From: Bacteroidales bacterium
Lineage (GTDB): Bacteria; Bacteroidota; Bacteroidia; Bacteroidales; UBA12077
Assembly: GCA_013138975.1 (NCBI GenBank)
Contig: WTBR01000120.1
Location: forward strand, 1 to 52,299
Direction: 5' to 3'
DNA length: 52,299 bases
The translations under genes were made by a program, and so were the position numbers. Below are positions 45,419-52,299 of the stretch, one piece after another; positions within the stretch are counted from its first letter, which is position 1; each line of letters starts with the position of its first letter. The notes beneath the pieces were generated by a model. The model was given only the letters and a program-made list of their open reading frames with translations, was not told the DNA's origin and made no database searches.

Positions 45419-46468
45419 ATGAAAAAGTTAATCTCAATTATTGTATTGCTACTTGTCATTACAAGCCAGGGTTTTTCTCAAGAAACAGGAAAAACAAATG
45501 ATAGATTAAAAATCAATGACGTACATTGCCATTACGTAGATTTTATACAGAAAACTGACGGCATAGATACTCTTTTGAAACGCATGGACAGTGCGGATGT
45601 AGAAAATATTGTTTTGTTTGGTTTATCGGTGACCAAATTATGGACGGATTTTGATCGGGAGCAACCAAAATATTACGACGACAACGACGCTCCTGTGTAT
45701 TACTATGGATTTACTGATGTGATTGTTGCTGAAGCGGTAAAAAAGCTATCTCAAGATCAGCAAGACAGAATTTATCCTATGATTTGTGGTTTTAACCCAG
45801 TTGATAAAAATGGTTTAGATCATATCAAACGAATGGTAAAGATGTACCCGGATTTTTGGGTAGGAATCGGTGAAGTATTTTTCAGGCATGATGATCTTAC
45901 GCGCATGACTTATGGAAGAAATCCAACTGCCAATTGCGTTTCTATGGACTCGGTTTACGAATATGCAGCGGAGAAAAATCTTCCCATTTGGATTCACAGT
46001 GATATAGCCGATCCAATGTCCAAAAAGCTTAGCTTTCTTTATGAAATGGAAGAAGCACTTAAAAAGCATCCCCATACAAAAATGGTATGGTGTCATATTG
46101 GAGATACCAGGAAAATGGAAACAGCAGGATTATCAGATACGGGTGAAGTGTATAGATCAGGATTAGCAGATACTACCAGAAGGCTTTTAAATACCTACCC
46201 TTGCCTCTATTATGATATTTCGTGGGTTGTTTATGAGCAGATTATTGCACCTGACAGTATACCCTCCAAAAAATGGATAAAGGTTTTTAAAGATTTCCCG
46301 GACCGATTTATGGTTGGATCAGATAAAATTGGTGATTTCTCCGAATATGAAGAAACGATCAGAAAATATGATGTGCTTTTTAATGTACTTCCAAAAGATA
46401 TAGCCCAAAAATTAGCTTATGATAATTTGTTTGAATTAATAAAAAAGAAACCAAAAAAAGATAAGTAA
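45419..46468 (+). CDS. Exported amidohydrolase (PF04909-type)
   Basis: 349 residues from MKKLISIIVLLLVITSQGFSQ, a clear signal peptide; an upstream in-frame Met (45368) would add 17 residues before it and is less likely. Metal and catalytic residues of the amidohydrolase superfamily are visible: HxH in NDVHCHY, His in IWIHSDIAD, His in VWCHIGDT, and Asp in MVGSDKIG. GIGEVFFRHDD gives a further conserved segment. The TIM-barrel enzyme is probably periplasmic and hydrolyses or decarboxylates a small cyclic or aromatic acid; substrate unknown. A terminator follows 20 bases later. Confidence 0.92.
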   Translation: MKKLISIIVLLLVITSQGFSQETGKTNDRLKINDVHCHYVDFIQKTDGIDTLLKRMDSADVENIVLFGLSVTKLWTDFDREQPKYYDDNDAPVYYYGFTDVIVAEAVKKLSQDQQDRIYPMICGFNPVDKNGLDHIKRMVKMYPDFWVGIGEVFFRHDDLTRMTYGRNPTANCVSMDSVYEYAAEKNLPIWIHSDIADPMSKKLSFLYEMEEALKKHPHTKMVWCHIGDTRKMETAGLSDTGEVYRSGLADTTRRLLNTYPCLYYDISWVVYEQIIAPDSIPSKKWIKVFKDFPDRFMVGSDKIGDFSEYEETIRKYDVLFNVLPKDIAQKLAYDNLFELIKKKPKKDK

Positions 46469-46487
46469 GTTGGGATTATTTTTAAGG

Positions 46488-46511
46488 ACTCGCATTAATT
46501 ATGATGCGAGT
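46488..46511 (+). terminator. Terminator after the amidohydrolase gene
   Basis: ACTCGCAT pairs with ATGCGAGT around an eight-base loop, followed by TTTT. It lies 20 bases past the stop codon. Confidence 0.85.
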
Positions 46512-46713
46512 TTTTACTTAACAAACATTATATACCTATCAAGTTATTCCCCAACCCGAAGCCTGAGGTGGTTACTGAGTTCTGTCGAAGCACTCTCGAA
46601 GGCTTAACCTCACGCCAATAAGTTAATTACTACGTTAAACTACTTCGATTTATAAACTACTCTCACCTGATGTGTAAACAATCATGTTTTATCCATAGAT
46701 GACACATATCACA

Positions 46714-47334
46714 TTAATTATTATTCAATTTATCTTTTATTAATTCTATAAATTCATTTACTTCAGATTCCGACGCATTTCTTAATCCTTCAGTCAGTTG
46801 TGCTAAAGGTGATTTTTTTATTTGAAATTTCCTTGCTTTTTCAATGACATCAAGAAATCTGTATAACTCACAATATTTTATGGTATCAGAACCTTTTGAT
46901 GTTCTAGGCACATATACACACTCATCTTTAATAAAAATATTAGTGGAATAATTATCATAATGAGCATGTACTATTACAAATGCGTTTCCACTTCTAGGAT
47001 AACAGCTGCATTTCTTATTTAATACAGATTTTGTACTCTTCTTCGTATTACATGCAGGACAACTAAGTGCTAAATTTTTATTATGAAAAGTAAAACTTTC
47101 ATATTCTGATTTTGGAATTATATGTTCAATATCCATTTCTTTAATATCAAATCCTAATTCACTTTTGCAATAACAACATTTATTTTCTTGCTCATTTCGC
47201 AGATGAGTAATTATGTTGACTTTTATTTGGTTAAAAACTGTTTTAGTCCAATCATGATGTGTGTTAAAGTTATTAGCAATAATAACATTTTCATCATCTA
47301 GAAATTCATAAGGTTTATTTATTCTATCACTCAT
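46714..47334 (-). CDS. ptuB-like: PtuB-like HNH nuclease
   Basis: 206 residues, soluble. The core is CCYCKSELGFDIKEMDIEHI (C53, C56, then E70-H71), then F-H-N-K-NL, then SCPACNTKKS (C92, C95, N96, K98). These give a zinc ribbon of two CxxC pairs enclosing the HNH catalytic His and Asn, the arrangement in PtuB of Septu and related retron/TIGR02646-type nucleases. It should cut DNA (or RNA) when activated by its ATPase partner. Its first 8 bases overlap the end of the ATPase gene, so the two are translated together. The extra C109/C111 pair is not part of the usual motif. Assignment to Septu rests on the HNH plus ATPase pairing. Confidence 0.88.
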   Translation of the reverse strand: MSDRINKPYEFLDDENVIIANNFNTHHDWTKTVFNQIKVNIITHLRNEQENKCCYCKSELGFDIKEMDIEHIIPKSEYESFTFHNKNLALSCPACNTKKSTKSVLNKKCSCYPRSGNAFVIVHAHYDNYSTNIFIKDECVYVPRTSKGSDTIKYCELYRFLDVIEKARKFQIKKSPLAQLTEGLRNASESEVNEFIELIKDKLNNN

Positions 47335-50300
47335 TGGTATGCTCCTGTAATATCAATTTGGCCACTTTTTTCAAAGGATCACTATCTTTCAATAATGGAT
47401 AATAAGTATTTATTTTTTCCTTAGCTTTTTTAAATTCAGAAACTGAATGTTTATCGTCTGCTAATAATTCTAAAGCATTAGTTATAAGTAAAGAAAAATT
47501 AAAATTTCTTGTAGTTGGTAAACCAAAAACATTTAACAGAATATCCTCAGCTGACGAACCATAAATTGGTTCTTCCATTAACTCTGCAACGATATTACCT
47601 TTTTTATTTCTTAAAGTAGTAACTGAGGAATTATTAGGTGGCAAATCAGCAGCCAAAAGATGTGAATGTGAAGCAATTATAATATGACAACCGTTAAAAT
47701 TTGAAAATATCTTATTTAATAAGCTTACATATTGAGATTGCCATAATGGATGTAAGCTTATTTCTGGCTCATCAATTAATATTAGACTATTATCTTGAAG
47801 TAAAGGAATTAGAGCTATTAAAGTTGACAAAATATTAGCTTCTCCAGAGCTAGCTTCATTAAAATTGAATTCGAAACCTCCTTTTTTATAAACCTTTATT
47901 TCGAAACCTTTAACAATTTTGAGCTTAGTTAATATTCCTAGTAAACTATAAGCCTGTACATTATCAAAATATTTTGACTTATCTTTTTCAATACGAGAAA
48001 TATTTTTTTCGGAAAAATTTATAAGTATCTCCTTTTCCCTGAACCTATGTGAGTTAATAAAATCACAAATCTCATAAATCCTATTTTGTCCAAATTCTTC
48101 AATTCTCTCTATCGATTTTTTTCTAGGACGAATACTATCAGATTGCTTATCTAAAAATTCAAGTAAAATGTTAGGAGTAATTTTAACTTTATTTAAATTG
48201 AATAATTTAGAGCTTATTTTATAATCAAGCTTAATAACAGGTTCATAATCCAAGTATTTAAAAACATGTCTATAATTTTTTGAAACATCATATTCAATAT
48301 AATTTTCAAACAATATATCCAAAGCTCTATTCATTAAAGCTTTATTTGAAAAGCTATTAATTCTGTTCCTTGTTCCTAAATAATTATATTTAAAATCTCT
48401 ATAATATATGTTTTTATTTATAATACTTGATTGCCTATAACTTTCGTCAACAGGGAATTTATCTGAAATACTATTTGTTAATGATATTATTTTTGCCGGA
48501 AATCTATTATAATTAAAATCTGAACGAATCAGAGTACGTTTTTTTTTCTCCTTTAATACTTCTACAAAATATCTTGCTATGCTACTCAAAACTCTACTTT
48601 TTCCAGTTCCATTATTACCAATAATTAATGAGAAATAATTATCTTTTGAATAATTTTCACCTTTTACAAGTTCTACCTTATCTGTAATAAAAGCACTATC
48701 ATTAATCTGTACATCATATAATCGAAAGTTATTTAAACTGCTTTCAAGTCCAAATTTGTTGCCAATTTCTTCATTAATTTTTAAACTTTCTTCATATAAG
48801 TCAAGAGCTTCCTTTTTAAATCCTAAATTATCTTTTATTGAACCTATATTGTTTAAATTGTTTGCAATACCAGATTTATCACCTATTTCCTTACGAATTT
48901 TTAAGCTTCTTTCATATAAATCAAGGGCTTCTTTTTTTATACCTAAAGCATCTTTTATAGAGCCAATATTACTTAAACTATCAGCCACACTGTATTTATC
49001 ACCAATTTCTTTACTGATTTTTAAACTTTTTTCATATAAATCAAGTGCTTCTTTTTTTAATCCTAAGTCATTTTTTATTGAACCAATATTGTTCAAACTA
49101 CTTACAAAACCAGATTTATCTCCAATCTCTTCTCTAATTTTCAAGCTTTTTTCAAAAAAATAAAGAGCTTCATTTTTTAAACCTAAATTAGATTTTATTT
49201 TGCCAATATTACTTAAACTATCAGCCACACTATATTTATCACCAATTTCTTCGTTGATTTTTAAACTTTTTTCATATAAATCAAGAGCTTCATTTTTAAA
49301 ACCTAATACAGATTTTATCGTTCCAATATTATATAAACTTGAAGCAATACCCTCCAGATCTCCTAATTCTTGCCTTATTTTTAATGCAGCTTCCAGTTTA
49401 ATTAATGCTTCTTTAAAATTTCCCCAAAATCCACTAACTAATCCCAAATCATTAAGAGCTCTTGCATGCCACTTTTTATAATCTCCATTTCTTGTATTTT
49501 TTATTACATCTTCAAAAAGTGCTTTTGCTTCTTTGGAATATCCTTGTCTATATAGTATTTCGCCATATTTAATAGTTCCCTCAATTCTTACTTCATCATT
49601 AGTGCTTTGTTTGGCTTTTTCAAAAAATAAAGTAGCTCTATCCAGATTCCCTTTTATTTGTGCTATATCTCCTTCATAAATATCAAATTTAAGTTCAAAA
49701 ATATTTTGATTTTTTACTGTCGTAATCATTTTCTCCAAAAGGTCTATGTAACCACAAAACATAATTTTTTTTCCTGATTGCATAATTGTATTAGCAATAT
49801 ATTTCCACTGCTCAGCACTTTTTAAATGGTAAAATATTCTCTCCTCCAGTTCCAGAATCCAATTATTCTCTCTTTTTTTTATGAAAATTTCAGCAACTTT
49901 ATAGTGTAGCTCTTTTTTATTTTCAAGCTTCTTATAACAAAATTCGCGCACTAAGGGGTGCAATTCAAAATACCCATTTTTTAATTTCAGTAGATTCCTG
50001 TCTATTAATTTTTGACTTGCACTTTCAAATATGCCATTAGGAATAACAGACTTAACATCTTCATCTTTAATTTTTCCTCTAAACACTGAAAATATTTTTA
50101 AAAAAATTCTTTCATCTTCTGATGCATCTGGTCTTGTGAAAATTTTGTTTAGAAGACGGTTACTTATTTTTTCTATATCACTCCCTTCATCCATAGATCC
50201 TTTACCCGAAAAATCTATTATATTCTGCGCTGACACATTCAAACTTAACAAATATATTGCTAGGTCAATTGCTAGCGGATATCCTTTTATGGATTCACAG

Positions 50301-51901
50301 ATTATTTCTAAGTCTTTCGTTGAAGTATGAGTTAAATTAGGATAAGAATATTCTATTAATTTTTGAGCATGCAACAAACTATCTTCTCCAAGTCCCTTAA
50401 GCTTTATTTTCTTAGGTTGTATATGTGGTGAAACAATATTATCGCGACCAATAACTACTAAATGCCCTTTATTTAAATATTCATTTATAAAAGTTAAAAA
50501 AGATTTAAATGATGGTTTGTTTTCAACTTCCTGATAATTATCCAGAAAAACCACTAAATCATATTCTTCAATTTTATCTTTAAATGCACTAAATTTTTCA
50601 CGTTCCGTTTTCTCTTTTCCTTTTAACAATTCTTCAAATCCTGCTCCTTTAATTAAATCATCAGGTTGAGATGTAGGAATACAATCATACCATACAATTT
50701 TATCTTTTACACTTAATCCATCAATGAATTTTGCTACCAGTTGTGTTTTACCAATTCCACCAGCCCCTTCAATAAATATAAAAGGACTCGTTTCATATAC
50801 TTCATTTAGTTCTTTCAATTCTGCTTTACGACCTGCAAAATAGGGTTTTGATTTAGGATAATCATTAAGTTGATTCTTTGGTAATTGCTTCATATCAATG
50901 ATGGATGTAACTGTTTCAGCATTATCCTTGGCTTGCATTTCCTTAATTGCATTAATTATTTCATCCGGAAGTTTTGGTGCATACTCATATACAATCACTT
51001 TTGAATCAGAACTTATGGAAATAGGGATATTATTATTATTTAAAATATCAATGATGGTATTATTCTTTTTTCTGAATTCATCTATGTAAGTTTTCCTTAC
51101 ATATTCTCCAAAAGATTCAAAATCTATAGGATTAAGTACTATTTTGAAATTTAAATTACTATCAATAATTTCAATTGTAGTTGAGTTATGTAAATACCAA
51201 AAAAATGCATTAAAAGGATCTATTGAAAAATTCCTAGCCGTTTCTATTGAAACACGATTTTTAGCAATATCAAGTTCGTCAGCAAATCTTACCAAAGATG
51301 CAACAAGCTGTTTTCTACCCTGACTTATTTTAAGCTTTAATGAACACTTTGATATATCAAGACTGGAATGAAACATACATATATCTATCAAGTCTTGCAT
51401 CAGGTTAATATCGATAGTATTTATTGAATTATCTAATGCTGTTCCATTGTTATGAAAAGCATAATCAATCCATGCTGCCGTTAGGTACTGATGGTTTTTA
51501 CGAATTTCTTTTTGTTCTGGTAAAGAATATTGGTTTGCATTTGTACTTGTAAATTCTATTTTAAAGTCGGCACCAAATTTAATCGCTTTATCCTTTATTC
51601 CCTTAAATTTAATTACATCGCATTGCATTCCAATGTCGTGCAAGTAAATACCGGCAATTAATAAATACATTTCTTCATCAGACAAAGAATTGCCATTATT
51701 TGCATTTAAAAGTTGTGAAGCATAATCAATTAAACGCAAACAATGATCTAAGCCGTGATCAGTAAAACCTTGAACAATACGGGGAGCTTCATTTGACCAT
51801 ATAGCTTCTACAGATTTTCGAATCTGAACTAAACTATCTCTTAAATCTTTATTGGTTATTTTTTCAATAAGAGCATTCTCAATGGCTGTATACTCGTTCA
51901 T
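47327..51901 (-). CDS. HD-STAND-TPR protein fused to a PtuA-like ATPase
   Basis: 1524 residues; no signal or membrane segment. (1) HD-type phosphohydrolase, about 35-290: H49/H53 in FTDHGLDHCL, H88-D89 in LHDIG, H137, H178 in MFHSS and ADELDIAKNR (D208). (2) STAND/AP-ATPase NTPase, about 354-600: Walker A GAGGIGKTQ (379-387), Walker B LVVFLDNYQ (449-457), then a winged-helix-like region to about 660. (3) TPR array, about 740-1055, five nearly identical 40-residue units from 851. (4) PtuA-like ABC/OLD-type ATPase, about 1075-1460: Walker A GNNGTGKS (1095-1102), SSGE signature (1351-1354), Walker B LILIDEPEISLHP (1373-1385) and IIASHSH. The partner HNH nuclease overlaps by 8 bases. I infer an antiphage system in which TPR/STAND senses a trigger and the PtuA-like part drives the nuclease; the HD domain may cleave a nucleotide. 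No single named family covers all four parts. Confidence 0.9.
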   Translation of the reverse strand: MNEYTAIENALIEKITNKDLRDSLVQIRKSVEAIWSNEAPRIVQGFTDHGLDHCLRLIDYASQLLNANNGNSLSDEEMYLLIAGIYLHDIGMQCDVIKFKGIKDKAIKFGADFKIEFTSTNANQYSLPEQKEIRKNHQYLTAAWIDYAFHNNGTALDNSINTIDINLMQDLIDICMFHSSLDISKCSLKLKISQGRKQLVASLVRFADELDIAKNRVSIETARNFSIDPFNAFFWYLHNSTTIEIIDSNLNFKIVLNPIDFESFGEYVRKTYIDEFRKKNNTIIDILNNNNIPISISSDSKVIVYEYAPKLPDEIINAIKEMQAKDNAETVTSIIDMKQLPKNQLNDYPKSKPYFAGRKAELKELNEVYETSPFIFIEGAGGIGKTQLVAKFIDGLSVKDKIVWYDCIPTSQPDDLIKGAGFEELLKGKEKTEREKFSAFKDKIEEYDLVVFLDNYQEVENKPSFKSFLTFINEYLNKGHLVVIGRDNIVSPHIQPKKIKLKGLGEDSLLHAQKLIEYSYPNLTHTSTKDLEIICESIKGYPLAIDLAIYLLSLNVSAQNIIDFSGKGSMDEGSDIEKISNRLLNKIFTRPDASEDERIFLKIFSVFRGKIKDEDVKSVIPNGIFESASQKLIDRNLLKLKNGYFELHPLVREFCYKKLENKKELHYKVAEIFIKKRENNWILELEERIFYHLKSAEQWKYIANTIMQSGKKIMFCGYIDLLEKMITTVKNQNIFELKFDIYEGDIAQIKGNLDRATLFFEKAKQSTNDEVRIEGTIKYGEILYRQGYSKEAKALFEDVIKNTRNGDYKKWHARALNDLGLVSGFWGNFKEALIKLEAALKIRQELGDLEGIASSLYNIGTIKSVLGFKNEALDLYEKSLKINEEIGDKYSVADSLSNIGKIKSNLGLKNEALYFFEKSLKIREEIGDKSGFVSSLNNIGSIKNDLGLKKEALDLYEKSLKISKEIGDKYSVADSLSNIGSIKDALGIKKEALDLYERSLKIRKEIGDKSGIANNLNNIGSIKDNLGFKKEALDLYEESLKINEEIGNKFGLESSLNNFRLYDVQINDSAFITDKVELVKGENYSKDNYFSLIIGNNGTGKSRVLSSIARYFVEVLKEKKKRTLIRSDFNYNRFPAKIISLTNSISDKFPVDESYRQSSIINKNIYYRDFKYNYLGTRNRINSFSNKALMNRALDILFENYIEYDVSKNYRHVFKYLDYEPVIKLDYKISSKLFNLNKVKITPNILLEFLDKQSDSIRPRKKSIERIEEFGQNRIYEICDFINSHRFREKEILINFSEKNISRIEKDKSKYFDNVQAYSLLGILTKLKIVKGFEIKVYKKGGFEFNFNEASSGEANILSTLIALIPLLQDNSLILIDEPEISLHPLWQSQYVSLLNKIFSNFNGCHIIIASHSHLLAADLPPNNSSVTTLRNKKGNIVAELMEEPIYGSSAEDILLNVFGLPTTRNFNFSLLITNALELLADDKHSVSEFKKAKEKINTYYPLLKDSDPLKKVAKLILQEHTNE
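48752..49351 (-). repeat. Five near-identical 120-base TPR repeats
   Basis: Inside the 1524-residue gene, exactly 40 codons per unit, each with a core like SLNNIGSIKDALGFKKEALD and YEKSLKI-EIGDK. Units 2 and 4 both begin SVADSLSNIG and units 3 and 5 are alike, suggesting growth in pairs. Divergence between copies is low at DNA level. Confidence 0.85.
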
Positions 51902-52299
51902 AATTTTGTTTTAATTTCTGCATTACAATAGTGGCATAAAATTACAAATAAATTAAACAACTAGAGTATCTAAAAAAAATGTTATTAACTTTAATAAGAA
52001 TGAAATTATTAGTGTTAATACTTAATGCAAAATTGAAAACTGTCCAAAATGTCTTTGTGAAACTTTGTGAGTCCTTAGTGCTCCTTTGTGGTATAACTTA
52101 AGAGATTATTTTTACTTAATTTTTTGTAACTACTCAGGTACACTATTTAAAACTAACAGATAAAATATTAGTACTTTATAGTTTTCTCGCAAAAGTCGCA
52201 AAGTTTTTCGCAAAGATCGCAAAAAGCTTATAATGTGTTAAATGCGGCCTTTGCATATTTTTTTCTTAGCGTGCTTTGCGTGAAACTAATTTTTCAAAT
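51902..52299. other. Gap upstream of the defence gene with TCGCAAA repeats
   Basis: 398 bases to the window edge, no gene. TCGCAAA occurs four times at 52187, 52196, 52208 and 52217 (steps 9, 12, 9), within a CTTTGCG-rich stretch common between Bacteroidota genes. The promoter of the defence operon should lie in 51902-51990, but I could not identify it. Confidence 0.5.

Noticed and set aside
45226..45459. 77-codon minus-strand ORF ending HTEPVEVFL
   Set aside because: It is formed by the CTTCGACAGGCTCAGTGTG repeat, which yields such endings wherever it occurs.
46540..46690. tRNA-like GC-rich segment
   Set aside because: No cloverleaf arms or T-loop; the segment contains pieces of the CTTCGACA repeat family.
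48756..49481. Plus-strand ORFs of 93-135 codons opposite the TPR repeats
   Set aside because: They are antisense readings of the repetitive TPR codons, show the same 40-residue periodicity and have no features of their own.
49200..51089. Short plus-strand ORFs within the defence gene
   Set aside because: Antisense shadows of a continuous 1524-codon frame with clear domain motifs.

Overview
The window is very AT-rich bacterial DNA with Bacteroidota traits: TAnnTTTG-type promoter elements, few recognisable Shine-Dalgarno sites, a Fibrobacter-type paralogous-domain (FISUMP) secreted protein, an EFR1-type flavodoxin/ferredoxin, 7TMR-DISM and orphan PAS histidine kinases, and many exported proteins whose signal peptides end in AQ or SQ. 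A marine or gut Bacteroidales/Marinilabiliales-like genome is a reasonable guess, but the order is inference. I saw no rRNA, tRNA, CRISPR array or intact transposase gene.

Layout. 1-9030 (all minus) is a natural-product locus in decay: a large NRPS gene cut by the window edge (C-A-T-C), an ATP-grasp-like protein, a degraded NRPS epimerisation/condensation end, a truncated amidase, an intact B12-type radical SAM enzyme and a second condensation-domain remnant. A 1.35 kb gene-free stretch follows. 10382-15303 carries an AbgT transporter, a 7TMR-DISM histidine kinase and a saccharopine-dehydrogenase-like enzyme. 15555-19419 has a FISUMP protein, a NUMOD4/HNH protein and a DUF1028 protein; 18421-24061 forms a secreted-peptidase group (M28, S9, DUF1028). 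24297-28150 has a membrane class III cyclase, a broken SnoaL-like gene, a cyclase-family hydrolase and a second kinase. 28527-31159 (plus) is a small exported protein, a HAMP sensor without an output domain, and a TrkH potassium channel subunit. 31520-37367 is a run of GNATs, TetR, methyltransferase, hydrolases, VOC and AraC genes. 37650-38818 is a Fur/PerR plus peroxiredoxin pair, followed by a third kinase. 40800-44843 is a TetR-controlled redox/envelope group. 45419-46468 is an exported amidohydrolase.

The most unusual locus is 46714-51901. A 1524-residue protein joins an HD phosphohydrolase-like domain, a STAND-type NTPase, near-identical 40-residue TPR units and a complete PtuA-like ABC/OLD-type ATPase. 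Its gene overlaps by 8 bases a gene for a PtuB-like HNH nuclease. This looks like a Septu-type ATPase/nuclease defence module to which an NLR-like sensor has been fused, with an extra HD domain at the front.

Intergenic DNA is full of dispersed repeats: nested palindromes of the CTTCGACAAGCTCAG type, an approximately 40-base repeat seen near 18260 and 45158, and short elements with ATACCAATT terminal inverted repeats. Two TetR genes have convincing palindromic operators next to their start codons.
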